A stretch of 32,330 bases of DNA from an uncultured Clostridia bacterium. Lineage in GTDB: Bacteria > Bacillota > Clostridia > TANB77 > CAG-508. A program made the translations under genes and the position numbers. Under the pieces are notes generated by a model, which had not been told where the DNA came from, made no database searches, and saw only the letters and a list, made by a program, of their open reading frames with translations. Shown here piece after piece: positions 14,428 to 21,420 of this stretch. Each line of letters starts with the position of its first letter. Positions within the stretch are counted from its first letter, which is position 1. The stretch spans positions 1-32,330 of the forward strand of contig CALXWM010000017.1 of assembly GCA_944392425.1 (NCBI GenBank), read 5' to 3'.

Positions 14428-16110
14428 ATGAAGTTTATTAAAAAAGTAAAAGAATTTTTTAATGTACTTACTCAAAATGCGGAAAGCTATGATTTTAGTA
14501 TATCTAAAGAAAATTCTAGTGAATCACAACCTGAAGATTTATTAAAAAATCAAAGTATTTATCCAAGCCTTGATGTAAATTTAGAATACATTAAGTCCAG
14601 ATATAATGTTTTGATTAATTCTGATATAAAAATAAGAGAATTTATGCTAAACGCCAAAGGTAAGCAATTTAAAGCTTTTATCATATATATAGATGGTTTG
14701 GTTGATACAACTTCTATAAATGATTTTATATTAAATCCTCTTATGATTAAAAATTTTTCTAATCAGAATACTGAGCCTCAGATTATATCTGAAGCTATTA
14801 CTACAAATATAAGTGTTAGGAAAATTAAAAGATTTAATATTACAGATTATATATATGAATGTTTATTACCTCAAAATAGTGTTAAAAAGATTTCATCTTT
14901 TGATGAGATTGTACAAAATGTAAATTCAGGAAATTGTGCTTTATTTGTCGATACAATTAATTTTGCTTTTGATATAGATATAAAGAAGTTTGCACAAAGG
15001 AGTATTTCTGAGCCTAAAAATGAGCCCAGTGTAAGAGGTTCACAAGAGGCTTTTGTTGAAAATCTCAGAACTAATACTTCTATGATTAGAAGAAATATCA
15101 ATAATGAAAATTTGATTATTGAAAATATTACAATTGGAAAAACAAATAAAAATAATTGTGCAGTTTGTTACATTAAAGATATTGCAAATTCTAGCTTAGT
15201 TTCCGAAACAAAATATAGATTAAATAACCTTGATGTTGATTATGTTCTTTCTAGTAGTGAACTTATTCAACTTATTAAGGATGACCCTGAAACAACTCTT
15301 CCTGAAATCCTTACAACAGAAAGGGCTGATAAGGCATGTTCAAGCCTTCTTCAAGGTAGGGTTATTCTTATTTATAATGGTTCTCCATATGCTTTAATAC
15401 TTCCAGTGACTCTTTTTGATTTTATTACATCACAAGAAGATATGAACCTGAATTATCACTTTGCAAATTTATTAAAGATTATTAGAGGAATTGCTTTTTT
15501 TATAACATTACTTTTACCTGGACTTTATTTAGCAATAACAATTTATCATAGAGAACTTTTACCAACTGAATTACTTTATTCAATTGTGGCATCGCGTGTA
15601 AACGTTCCTTTCCCAATTCTGGTGGAAATTCTTATTATGGAACTTTCTTTTGAATTAATAAGAGAAGCCGGTCTAAGGGTTCCTTCTCCTCTTGGTTCAA
15701 CAGTTGGTATTGTTGGTGCTTTGGTTTTGGGCGAAGCTGCTGTTTCAGCAAATATTGTTTCTCCAATATTGATAATTATAGTTGCAATTACAGCAATTTC
15801 ATCATTTGCAATACCAGACTTTTCACTAGGTTTTCATTTAAGAATTTCAAGATTTGCTTATACGCTTCTAGGCTCTTTATGTGGTTTTTTAGGAATTGGT
15901 GTTGGAATATTTATACACTTAATTACACTATGCTCTTTAAAATCTTTTGGCGTACCTTACCTTTCTCCATATATGCCTAAGACAAATATTAGAAATAATG
16001 GTTATTTATTGAAACCTGTATGGAAAAGAGAAAAAAGGTCTGACTTTTTAAATACCAAAAGAACTACTGTTCAAGATAAAACAAGTATGAAATGGAGAGA
16101 AAGGAGTTAA
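14428..16110 (+). CDS. Spore germination protein, GerA family (A subunit)
   Basis: A 560-residue A subunit of a germinant receptor in the spore inner membrane. The N-terminal half (about 1-340) is hydrophilic with the family's SSFDEIVQNVNSGNCALFVD and PKNEPSVRGSQEAFVENL stretches. The C-terminal part holds four to five membrane segments starting at about residue 350, with LPTELLYSIVASRVNVPFP and REAGLRVPSPLGSTVGIVG. These are hallmarks of GerAA/GerKA-type proteins, some of which form oligomeric channels. The ATG is preceded by GTGAGG. It starts a three-gene operon; the B subunit begins 6 bases after its stop. Sigma-G control is expected from the family, but no clear promoter was read. Which germinant it senses cannot be inferred. 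Confidence 0.95.
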   Translation: MKFIKKVKEFFNVLTQNAESYDFSISKENSSESQPEDLLKNQSIYPSLDVNLEYIKSRYNVLINSDIKIREFMLNAKGKQFKAFIIYIDGLVDTTSINDFILNPLMIKNFSNQNTEPQIISEAITTNISVRKIKRFNITDYIYECLLPQNSVKKISSFDEIVQNVNSGNCALFVDTINFAFDIDIKKFAQRSISEPKNEPSVRGSQEAFVENLRTNTSMIRRNINNENLIIENITIGKTNKNNCAVCYIKDIANSSLVSETKYRLNNLDVDYVLSSSELIQLIKDDPETTLPEILTTERADKACSSLLQGRVILIYNGSPYALILPVTLFDFITSQEDMNLNYHFANLLKIIRGIAFFITLLLPGLYLAITIYHRELLPTELLYSIVASRVNVPFPILVEILIMELSFELIREAGLRVPSPLGSTVGIVGALVLGEAAVSANIVSPILIIIVAITAISSFAIPDFSLGFHLRISRFAYTLLGSLCGFLGIGVGIFIHLITLCSLKSFGVPYLSPYMPKTNIRNNGYLLKPVWKREKRSDFLNTKRTTVQDKTSMKWRERS

Positions 16111-16116
16111 TATTTT

Positions 16117-17220
16117 ATGAACAATAACAGAATTGGTTTTGTAGAGTCAATATCTCTTACTTTAATTGTTATTATAAGTCATATTTTGCTCAACCTTCCT
16201 AATGAAATATTGGGTTCTACTGCGTCTAGTGGACCTTTAAATGTTATTTACATTACAATTCTTGCTGTAATTTTATTTTTAGTTTTTAACAAACTCTTTT
16301 CTCCTTTTCAAGGTAAAGATATTTTAGATGTTGCAGAATTTGTTGGTGGTAATATTCTAAAAAAAGTAGTTTCAATTATTTACACATTATATTTCATTTT
16401 TGTTTGTGGAATACTTCTGCTAAACTTTGCCAATACATTAAAAACTGTTTATTTACAAGACATGCCTACTTCGCTCATTTGCTTAGCATTTATACTAATT
16501 GCACTTATTGCTAATCAATTTGGTTTTAAAAATGTAAGTAGAGTAAATGCTATTATATTACCATTTATAGTTGTAGCTATTTTAATAATATTTTTTGCTT
16601 TATCAGTACGTTTTGTACCTGAAAGATTCTTCCCCGTTCTAGGATATGGTGTAAATAACACTTTTATTTTAGGTGCTACAAATGTATTTGCATTTGGTGA
16701 AATTATACTTTTGCTTTTGATGAGATCAAGTTATAAAGATCCTAAGGATGTTAAAAGAAATGGATTAACATCTGTAATATTATCTGGCATAATACTTTTT
16801 TTAAGTGTTACATCTCTTATTTTAATATTTCCTTTTGCAACTGGTGGAGAAGGAATACTTTCTATATATATGATAACTAGAAGTATTCAATTCGGAACAT
16901 TTTTTCAAAGAGTCGATGCATTTTTTATACTAATATGGGTATTAACATTTTTCTCATATTTATCAGTAGTTTTTGCTTTTATTTTAAGAATTACTAACAA
17001 AAATTTAAGAATGCAAAAATCAAATATTCCTACATTTATAATTGGACTAGGAGTTTTTATAGTTACATTAATACCTCAAAATATTGCACAAATTCGATTT
17101 GCAGAAAATGTTATTTATAAATATGCATGTTTAATTATTGTATTTGGAATGAGTTTTGTTATCTTACTTTTGGGATATTTAAAGAAGAATAAAAAAGGAA
17201 TGGTATTAATTCGCAATTAA
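16117..17220 (+). CDS. Spore germination protein, GerB family (B subunit)
   Basis: A 367-residue integral membrane protein of the spore germination B-subunit family (amino acid permease-like fold), with about ten hydrophobic segments. It opens RIGFVESISLTLIVIISHIL and ends in a short basic tail. Recognisable family stretches include LDVAEFVGGNILKKVVS and GEIILLLLMR. Relatives bind the germinant amino acid or nutrient. AAAGGAG lies upstream of the ATG, and the gap to the A subunit is 6 bases, so the two are translationally close. The C subunit follows after 55 bases. Length is normal and the gene intact. Confidence 0.93.
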   Translation: MNNNRIGFVESISLTLIVIISHILLNLPNEILGSTASSGPLNVIYITILAVILFLVFNKLFSPFQGKDILDVAEFVGGNILKKVVSIIYTLYFIFVCGILLLNFANTLKTVYLQDMPTSLICLAFILIALIANQFGFKNVSRVNAIILPFIVVAILIIFFALSVRFVPERFFPVLGYGVNNTFILGATNVFAFGEIILLLLMRSSYKDPKDVKRNGLTSVILSGIILFLSVTSLILIFPFATGGEGILSIYMITRSIQFGTFFQRVDAFFILIWVLTFFSYLSVVFAFILRITNKNLRMQKSNIPTFIIGLGVFIVTLIPQNIAQIRFAENVIYKYACLIIVFGMSFVILLLGYLKKNKKGMVLIRN

Positions 17221-17275
17221 ATACAAAATAACTATTTGCAAGTTAAAGCAATAATTTTTTGAAAGGAGTACTTTA

Positions 17276-18568
17276 ATGGAAGCAAAAAAAATATTGATAT
17301 TTATGCTTATAATAGTTTTAATATCAATAACATTATTCGGAATGAATTCTGTAACATCTATGGATAATTTAGCATATGTAGTTGCAGTTGGTTTTGATAT
17401 TAAAGATACTGGAAAATTAGAACTCAGCTTTCAAATTGCTCTTCCATCTGGAACTGAAGGAGGTGCCTCTGGATCTAGCTCTTCTCAATCTTCGAGTTCG
17501 ATTGTAACTAGTGTTGAATGTAATTCTTTTGAATCTGGAATTAATTTGGTTAATTCATATTTAAGCAAAGAATTAAATTTATCACATTGTAAAGCAGTAG
17601 TATTTTCAGAAGAAATAGCCTCACAAGGAATTGGTGAATATTTATATACTTTAATTAATCATATTGAAATAAGACCAACTTGTAATGTAATAATTTCAAA
17701 ATGCAATGCTAAATACTTTTTGAACAACTCTAGCCCGATGTTAGACCAACTATCTTCAAAATATTATGAAATAGCTTCTACATCTGAAAGAGTTACTGGA
17801 TACACTTATAATATAACTTTACTAGACTTTTTCTCAGATTTTGCAGATTCATTCACTGAAAGTTTTGCTACTCTTGGAAGTGTTAACGATGGTAATATCT
17901 CTAGTAGTGGGGCAAATAACAATTCTAGCTATAGTTCTAGTAACGGAAGTAATAGTGATCAATCTAGCTCAAGTTTATCTAGTGAGGGAACTGATGATAG
18001 TTATGTTGCTTCTGAAACTCCTATAGATTCACAAAAAAATATTGAAAACTTGGGACTAGCTGTTTTTAAAGGAGATAAATTAGTGGGAGAACTAAACGGA
18101 GTTGAATGTATTGCTCATTTAATTTTAGCTAATGAATTAGAAAATGCTGTAATAAGTGTACCAAGCCCTTTTGAAAGTACAAATTATATTGATTTATATC
18201 TTACAAATAGCAAATGTAAGACTAAAGTATATTTGACAAATGGTACACCTTATATAAAACCTAACATAAACTTGAGTGCCAGAATAATTAGTATGGCAGA
18301 TGATTACAAAAATTTGACAGAAGAAAACATTGAATTAATTGAAGAATATGCTAAATACTATGTAGAAAGATTTATTTATGATTATTTATATAAAACCGCT
18401 AAAGTATTTAAGTCGGATATTACAGCCTTTGGTAAATATGCTGTTTCAAATTTTGCTACTATTGATGAATGGAATGAGTATAACTGGTTAGATAATTATC
18501 AAAATTCTTTCTTTAATGTGGATATAAATGTGGATATTGTTTCTAGGTATTTGTTGATTGACACTTGA
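17276..18568 (+). CDS. Spore germination protein, Ger(x)C family (C subunit), lipobox cysteine missing
   Basis: A 430-residue C subunit of the germinant receptor. Family members are lipoproteins with a conserved GCWD-type start to the mature chain. Here the N-terminal hydrophobic helix (about 5-22) is followed by LFGMNSVTSMDNLAYVVAVG, so methionine 23 stands where the lipidated cysteine belongs. The rest fits the family: AYVVAVGFDIKD, the LSKELNLSHCKAVVFSEEIA block, the EIRPTCNVIISK strand and a C-terminal domain. Two Ser/Asn/Gly-rich low-complexity inserts (about 62-80 and 205-250) are unusual. AAAGGAG lies upstream of the ATG. It is the last gene of the operon, with a terminator-like hairpin at 18619-18655. 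The protein is probably anchored by an uncleaved helix. Confidence 0.88.
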   Translation: MEAKKILIFMLIIVLISITLFGMNSVTSMDNLAYVVAVGFDIKDTGKLELSFQIALPSGTEGGASGSSSSQSSSSIVTSVECNSFESGINLVNSYLSKELNLSHCKAVVFSEEIASQGIGEYLYTLINHIEIRPTCNVIISKCNAKYFLNNSSPMLDQLSSKYYEIASTSERVTGYTYNITLLDFFSDFADSFTESFATLGSVNDGNISSSGANNNSSYSSSNGSNSDQSSSSLSSEGTDDSYVASETPIDSQKNIENLGLAVFKGDKLVGELNGVECIAHLILANELENAVISVPSPFESTNYIDLYLTNSKCKTKVYLTNGTPYIKPNINLSARIISMADDYKNLTEENIELIEEYAKYYVERFIYDYLYKTAKVFKSDITAFGKYAVSNFATIDEWNEYNWLDNYQNSFFNVDINVDIVSRYLLIDT

Positions 18569-18579
18569 TAAGTTTGTGC

Positions 18580-18612
18580 ATTTTACTTTGAGGACGGACC
18601 TTTTCGTAAAAT
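18580..18612. repeat. Palindromic intergenic repeat, single unit after gerC
   Basis: A 33-bp unit with ATTTTAC and GTAAAAT ends and the core GAGGACGGACC, starting 11 bases past the gerC stop codon. It is a member of the nine-unit family. Confidence 0.8.
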
Positions 18613-18618
18613 ATTTAC

Positions 18619-18655
18619 TTTTGTGACGAAGTAAAACTTAAAATATGTCACAAAA
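18619..18655 (+). terminator. Probable terminator of the ger operon
   Basis: TTTTGTGAC (18619-18627) pairs with GTCACAAAA (18647-18655) around a 19-base loop, followed after five bases by a run of six T (18661-18666). It would end the gerA-gerB-gerC transcript. Confidence 0.55.
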
Positions 18656-18695
18656 CAGAATTTTTTATTGATATATGTTTTTTCGTTTAAAGTAA

Positions 18696-18724
18696 TTGAC
18701 AAAAATAATTTTTATGTATATAAT
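18696..18724 (+). promoter_or_regulatory. Perfect consensus sigma-A promoter of the small RNA
   Basis: TTGACA (18696-18701) and TATAAT (18719-18724) are exactly 17 bp apart, matching the consensus at all twelve positions. No protein gene follows on this strand; the next gene, rnr, faces the other way. Confidence 0.85.
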
Positions 18725-18730
18725 AGATGT

Positions 18731-18825
18731 AGAAAATGGAGAAACCACAAACGTGGTTGCCTCAAGATTTGAATTGTAAAAACACATCTCAAACTTGGCA
18801 ATGTTTTACAGATGTGTTTTTCTTT
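18731..18825 (+). ncRNA. Candidate standalone small RNA (about 95 nt)
   Basis: Starting about 7 bases after the perfect -10 box, the transcript holds a hairpin AACCAC-AAAC-GTGGTT (18743-18758). It ends in an 11-bp terminator stem (18779-18789 with 18810-18820) and a T-run. The terminator loop contains CAAACTTGGC, complementary (with two small bulges) to GCCTCAAGATTTG just upstream (18759-18771). This permits either a pseudoknot or a competing hairpin that would break the terminator. No open frame with a ribosome binding site is present. It does not match tmRNA, 6S, SRP RNA, RNase P or a riboswitch class I can recall. With no downstream gene on its strand, a free-standing RNA is the best reading; expression is inferred. 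Confidence 0.6.
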
Positions 18826-18875
18826 ATTTTTTTCTACTAATTAATATTCTTTTTTCTGCTTATTCTCATTTTCTA

Positions 18876-18912
18876 CGATATATAGTATATCGCAATTTCG
18901 TTATTTTGTCTA
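18876..18912 (-). promoter_or_regulatory. Possible antisense promoter with palindromic operator
   Basis: On the minus strand TAGACA (18907-18912) and TATACT (18884-18889) are 17 bp apart. The -10 lies inside the palindrome CGATATA-TAG-TATATCG (18876-18892). It would send a transcript of about 100 bases into the 3' part of the small RNA, ending at the same hairpin read in reverse. It could be fortuitous. Confidence 0.4.
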
Positions 18913-18940
18913 TAGTTTGTGTTAAATTTCATAAATAAAA

Positions 18941-20911
18941 TTACGGCTCTAATTTAAAATCTATCTTTCTCGTTTGCTTATCTGCAAACACCACTTCAAT
19001 TTTTACTTTTTGTCCAAGTTTGTATACTTTTTTAGTTTCTTTGCCTATTAGTTGTTTATTCATGTCATCATAAATGTAATAATCATCATTTATTTCTGCA
19101 AGTCTTATTAAACCTTCAACTGTATTATTAAGCTGTACAAACATTCCCCAACTTGTTATACTTGAAATAATACCATCATATTGCTCGCCAATTTTATCTT
19201 GCATGTATTCAGCCTTTTTTATATCTTCACTTGCTCTTTCTGCTTTTGTAGCATTTTGCTCACATTCAGAAGAACTCTCAGCATATTTTATTGCTTGCTT
19301 TTCTAGTTTTGCCTTTGTGTTTTCATCAATTATATCATTTACTGCCTTATTATTCTTAACATTTTTGCCTTTATTAGATTCTGTACTCATATACTCTAAG
19401 TATTTAGATATAACCCTATGTATAAACAAATCAGGATATCTACGAATTGGTGATGTAAAGTGGCAGTAATACTTACTTGAAATACCAAAGTGTCCTTTAT
19501 TTTCCGCTTCATATCTTGCAACCTTTAAAGTTCTTAAAAGCAAATTAGAAACTACCCTTTCTTCATCTTTTCCTTTTACATCTTCTAATATTTGTGAAAA
19601 TGATTTTGGCTTCACATCATCCAATTTTCCTTTTATTCTATATCCAAAGTTAAACAAATATTTATTTAATTCTTTTACTTTATCACTATCTGGCTTTTCA
19701 TGAACTCTATAAATAAATGGCGCTTCTAACCAATAAAATCTTTCTGCTACTGTTTCATTGGCTGTTAGCATAAATTGCTCAATTATTTCATGTGCAAAGT
19801 TTGTTTCATAGGCCATAATATCTATTGGCTTTCCATTTTTGTCTAAAGTTATTTTGCTTTCTGGTATATCTAAAGATAAATACCCATCTTTTAGTCTTCT
19901 TTCTTTTAAAATTAATGCTAATTCTTTCATTTTATCAAAATGCTGAATATATGGTTCATATTTTGATAATATCTTTTCATCACTTCTTTCGATTATTTTA
20001 TATACATCATTGTAATTCATTCTTTTAGTTACTTTAATAATGCTTTTGAAAATATCATTATCTATAACTTTTCCTTTTGAATCTATTTTCATTATAACTG
20101 AAATGGCATATCTATCTTTGCCTTCGTTTAAGCTACAACATCCATTTGATAATTCAGTTGGAAGCATTGGAATAACTCTATCTAGCATATACACACTTGT
20201 TCCTCTTTTTATTGCTTCTTTATTAAGCAAGCTTCCGTCTTGAACATAGTAGCTTACATCAGCAATATGCACTCCAAGTGTATATGTTCCATCTTCGTTT
20301 TTATTTACACAAACAGCATCATCTAGGTCTTTTGCATCTTCGCCATCAATTGTAAAAATTTCTTTATCTCTTAGATCTACTCTACCATTTGGGACAATTT
20401 CTTTTTTGCTTACTCTTTTAGCTTCTTCTAAAACTTTTTTAGGAAATTCGCTTTCTAAATTATATTCTTTTATAATTGAAAGCATGTCCACACCCGTTTC
20501 ATCTTCATATCCTAAAACTTCGAAAATTTTTCCTTCTGCTTTCATTCCTTTTCTAGGATATTTAGTAATTTTCACTACAACTTTTTGATGATTTTTTGCT
20601 TTTCCAAAATTAGATTTTGATATAAAAATATCTGTTCCAAGTGTATTGTCATCTGGAATAACAAATCCAAAATTCCTACTTTTTTCAAAGGTTCCTACTA
20701 CTTGTCTAGTATTTCTCTCAACGACTTGAACAATGGCACCTTCCCTACTGTTGCCACTATTTTCGTCTATTATTTTAACTTCAACTATATCTCCATTCAT
20801 AGCATCTTTTTTATTGCTTTTAGCTATGAAAATATCTGGCTCATCATCTGATGTTTTTACAAATCCAAAGCCTCGTTCATGACCAATAAATTTTCCTTGA
20901 ATTAAGTCCAT
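18941..20911 (-). CDS. rnr: Ribonuclease R
   Basis: A 656-residue processive 3'-5' exoribonuclease that degrades structured RNA and takes part in rRNA and tmRNA quality control. N-terminal cold-shock-like OB domains (about 1-150; QGKFIGHERGFGFV, RNFGFVIPDD) precede the RNB catalytic domain (about 165-500), with the acidic cluster FTIDGEDAKDLDDAV and the signature FTSPIRRYPDLFIHR. An S1 domain (about 575-650; YDGIISSITSWGMFVQL) closes the protein. The lysine-rich tail of some homologues is lacking. The ATG at 20911 is chosen over an upstream TTG because GGAGG sits 6 bases before it. secG lies upstream, the usual Firmicute pairing. The smpB and ssrA genes that often follow are not here. Confidence 0.95.
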   Translation of the reverse strand: MDLIQGKFIGHERGFGFVKTSDDEPDIFIAKSNKKDAMNGDIVEVKIIDENSGNSREGAIVQVVERNTRQVVGTFEKSRNFGFVIPDDNTLGTDIFISKSNFGKAKNHQKVVVKITKYPRKGMKAEGKIFEVLGYEDETGVDMLSIIKEYNLESEFPKKVLEEAKRVSKKEIVPNGRVDLRDKEIFTIDGEDAKDLDDAVCVNKNEDGTYTLGVHIADVSYYVQDGSLLNKEAIKRGTSVYMLDRVIPMLPTELSNGCCSLNEGKDRYAISVIMKIDSKGKVIDNDIFKSIIKVTKRMNYNDVYKIIERSDEKILSKYEPYIQHFDKMKELALILKERRLKDGYLSLDIPESKITLDKNGKPIDIMAYETNFAHEIIEQFMLTANETVAERFYWLEAPFIYRVHEKPDSDKVKELNKYLFNFGYRIKGKLDDVKPKSFSQILEDVKGKDEERVVSNLLLRTLKVARYEAENKGHFGISSKYYCHFTSPIRRYPDLFIHRVISKYLEYMSTESNKGKNVKNNKAVNDIIDENTKAKLEKQAIKYAESSSECEQNATKAERASEDIKKAEYMQDKIGEQYDGIISSITSWGMFVQLNNTVEGLIRLAEINDDYYIYDDMNKQLIGKETKKVYKLGQKVKIEVVFADKQTRKIDFKLEP

Positions 20912-20953
20912 TTTATCCTCCAAATAATTTCAAATAACACATAACTGATTGAA

Positions 20954-20986
20954 AAAGAGTGCACCAATTAAATATGTGCACCCTTT
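20954..20986 (-). terminator. Intrinsic terminator or attenuator between secG and rnr
   Basis: An 11-bp stem (20954-20964 with 20976-20986, one G-T pair) has on the minus strand a T-run after it. It sits between the secG stop and the rnr start, so it would reduce read-through into rnr. Confidence 0.75.
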
Positions 20987-20991
20987 AAAAA

Positions 20992-21240
20992 TTATAATAC
21001 ATAAACTATTCCTAAAACTATTGTTAATACTGCAAATATTATACCAATTATGATTGTATTTCTTTGAACTTTACCACCTTTTGTTCTACCTTTAGTTTTA
21101 TCATAATACTTATTAGCATTTGGATTTTCTGCAATGTCTTCCATTGAATTTCGGTCTTTGTTTTGTAGTAATGTGATTATTATTAAAGCTACACAAACTA
21201 TTAAATATATTACTGTTAATATGTTTTTTGCCACTTCCAT
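20992..21240 (-). CDS. secG: Preprotein translocase subunit SecG
   Basis: An 82-residue membrane protein with two hydrophobic segments (about 6-25 and 62-81) joined by a polar loop NKDRNSMEDIAENPNANKYY, the family layout. SecG assists the SecYEG channel during protein export. AAGAGG lies upstream of the ATG, and a promoter with 17-bp spacing is at 21309-21337. It precedes rnr on the same strand, an arrangement common in Firmicutes, which supports the call for such a short protein. Confidence 0.92.
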   Translation of the reverse strand: MEVAKNILTVIYLIVCVALIIITLLQNKDRNSMEDIAENPNANKYYDKTKGRTKGGKVQRNTIIIGIIFAVLTIVLGIVYVL

Positions 21241-21308
21241 TTTGAATAACCTCTTTCTTTCTGCCTAATGTTATCTCTTAAATTAAGCTCATTTTTCACA
21301 TATAATAT

Positions 21309-21337
21309 ATAATATCATATTTTTGTTTAAAAAGCAA
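21309..21337 (-). promoter_or_regulatory. Promoter of secG
   Basis: On the minus strand TTGCTT (21332-21337) and TATTAT (21309-21314) are separated by 17 bp, about 70 bp upstream of secG. Confidence 0.55.
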
Positions 21338-21420
21338 TAGTTGTATTAGCTAATTGCAATGATTTTTTAAATTACAGTTAAGTAAAATATATTACCTAAT
21401 AAAAATTATTGAACTGTAAC

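Noticed and set aside
18731-18825. Riboswitch reading of the small RNA
   Set aside because: Alternative pairings exist, but no same-strand gene lies downstream for it to control and no known aptamer signature was found.
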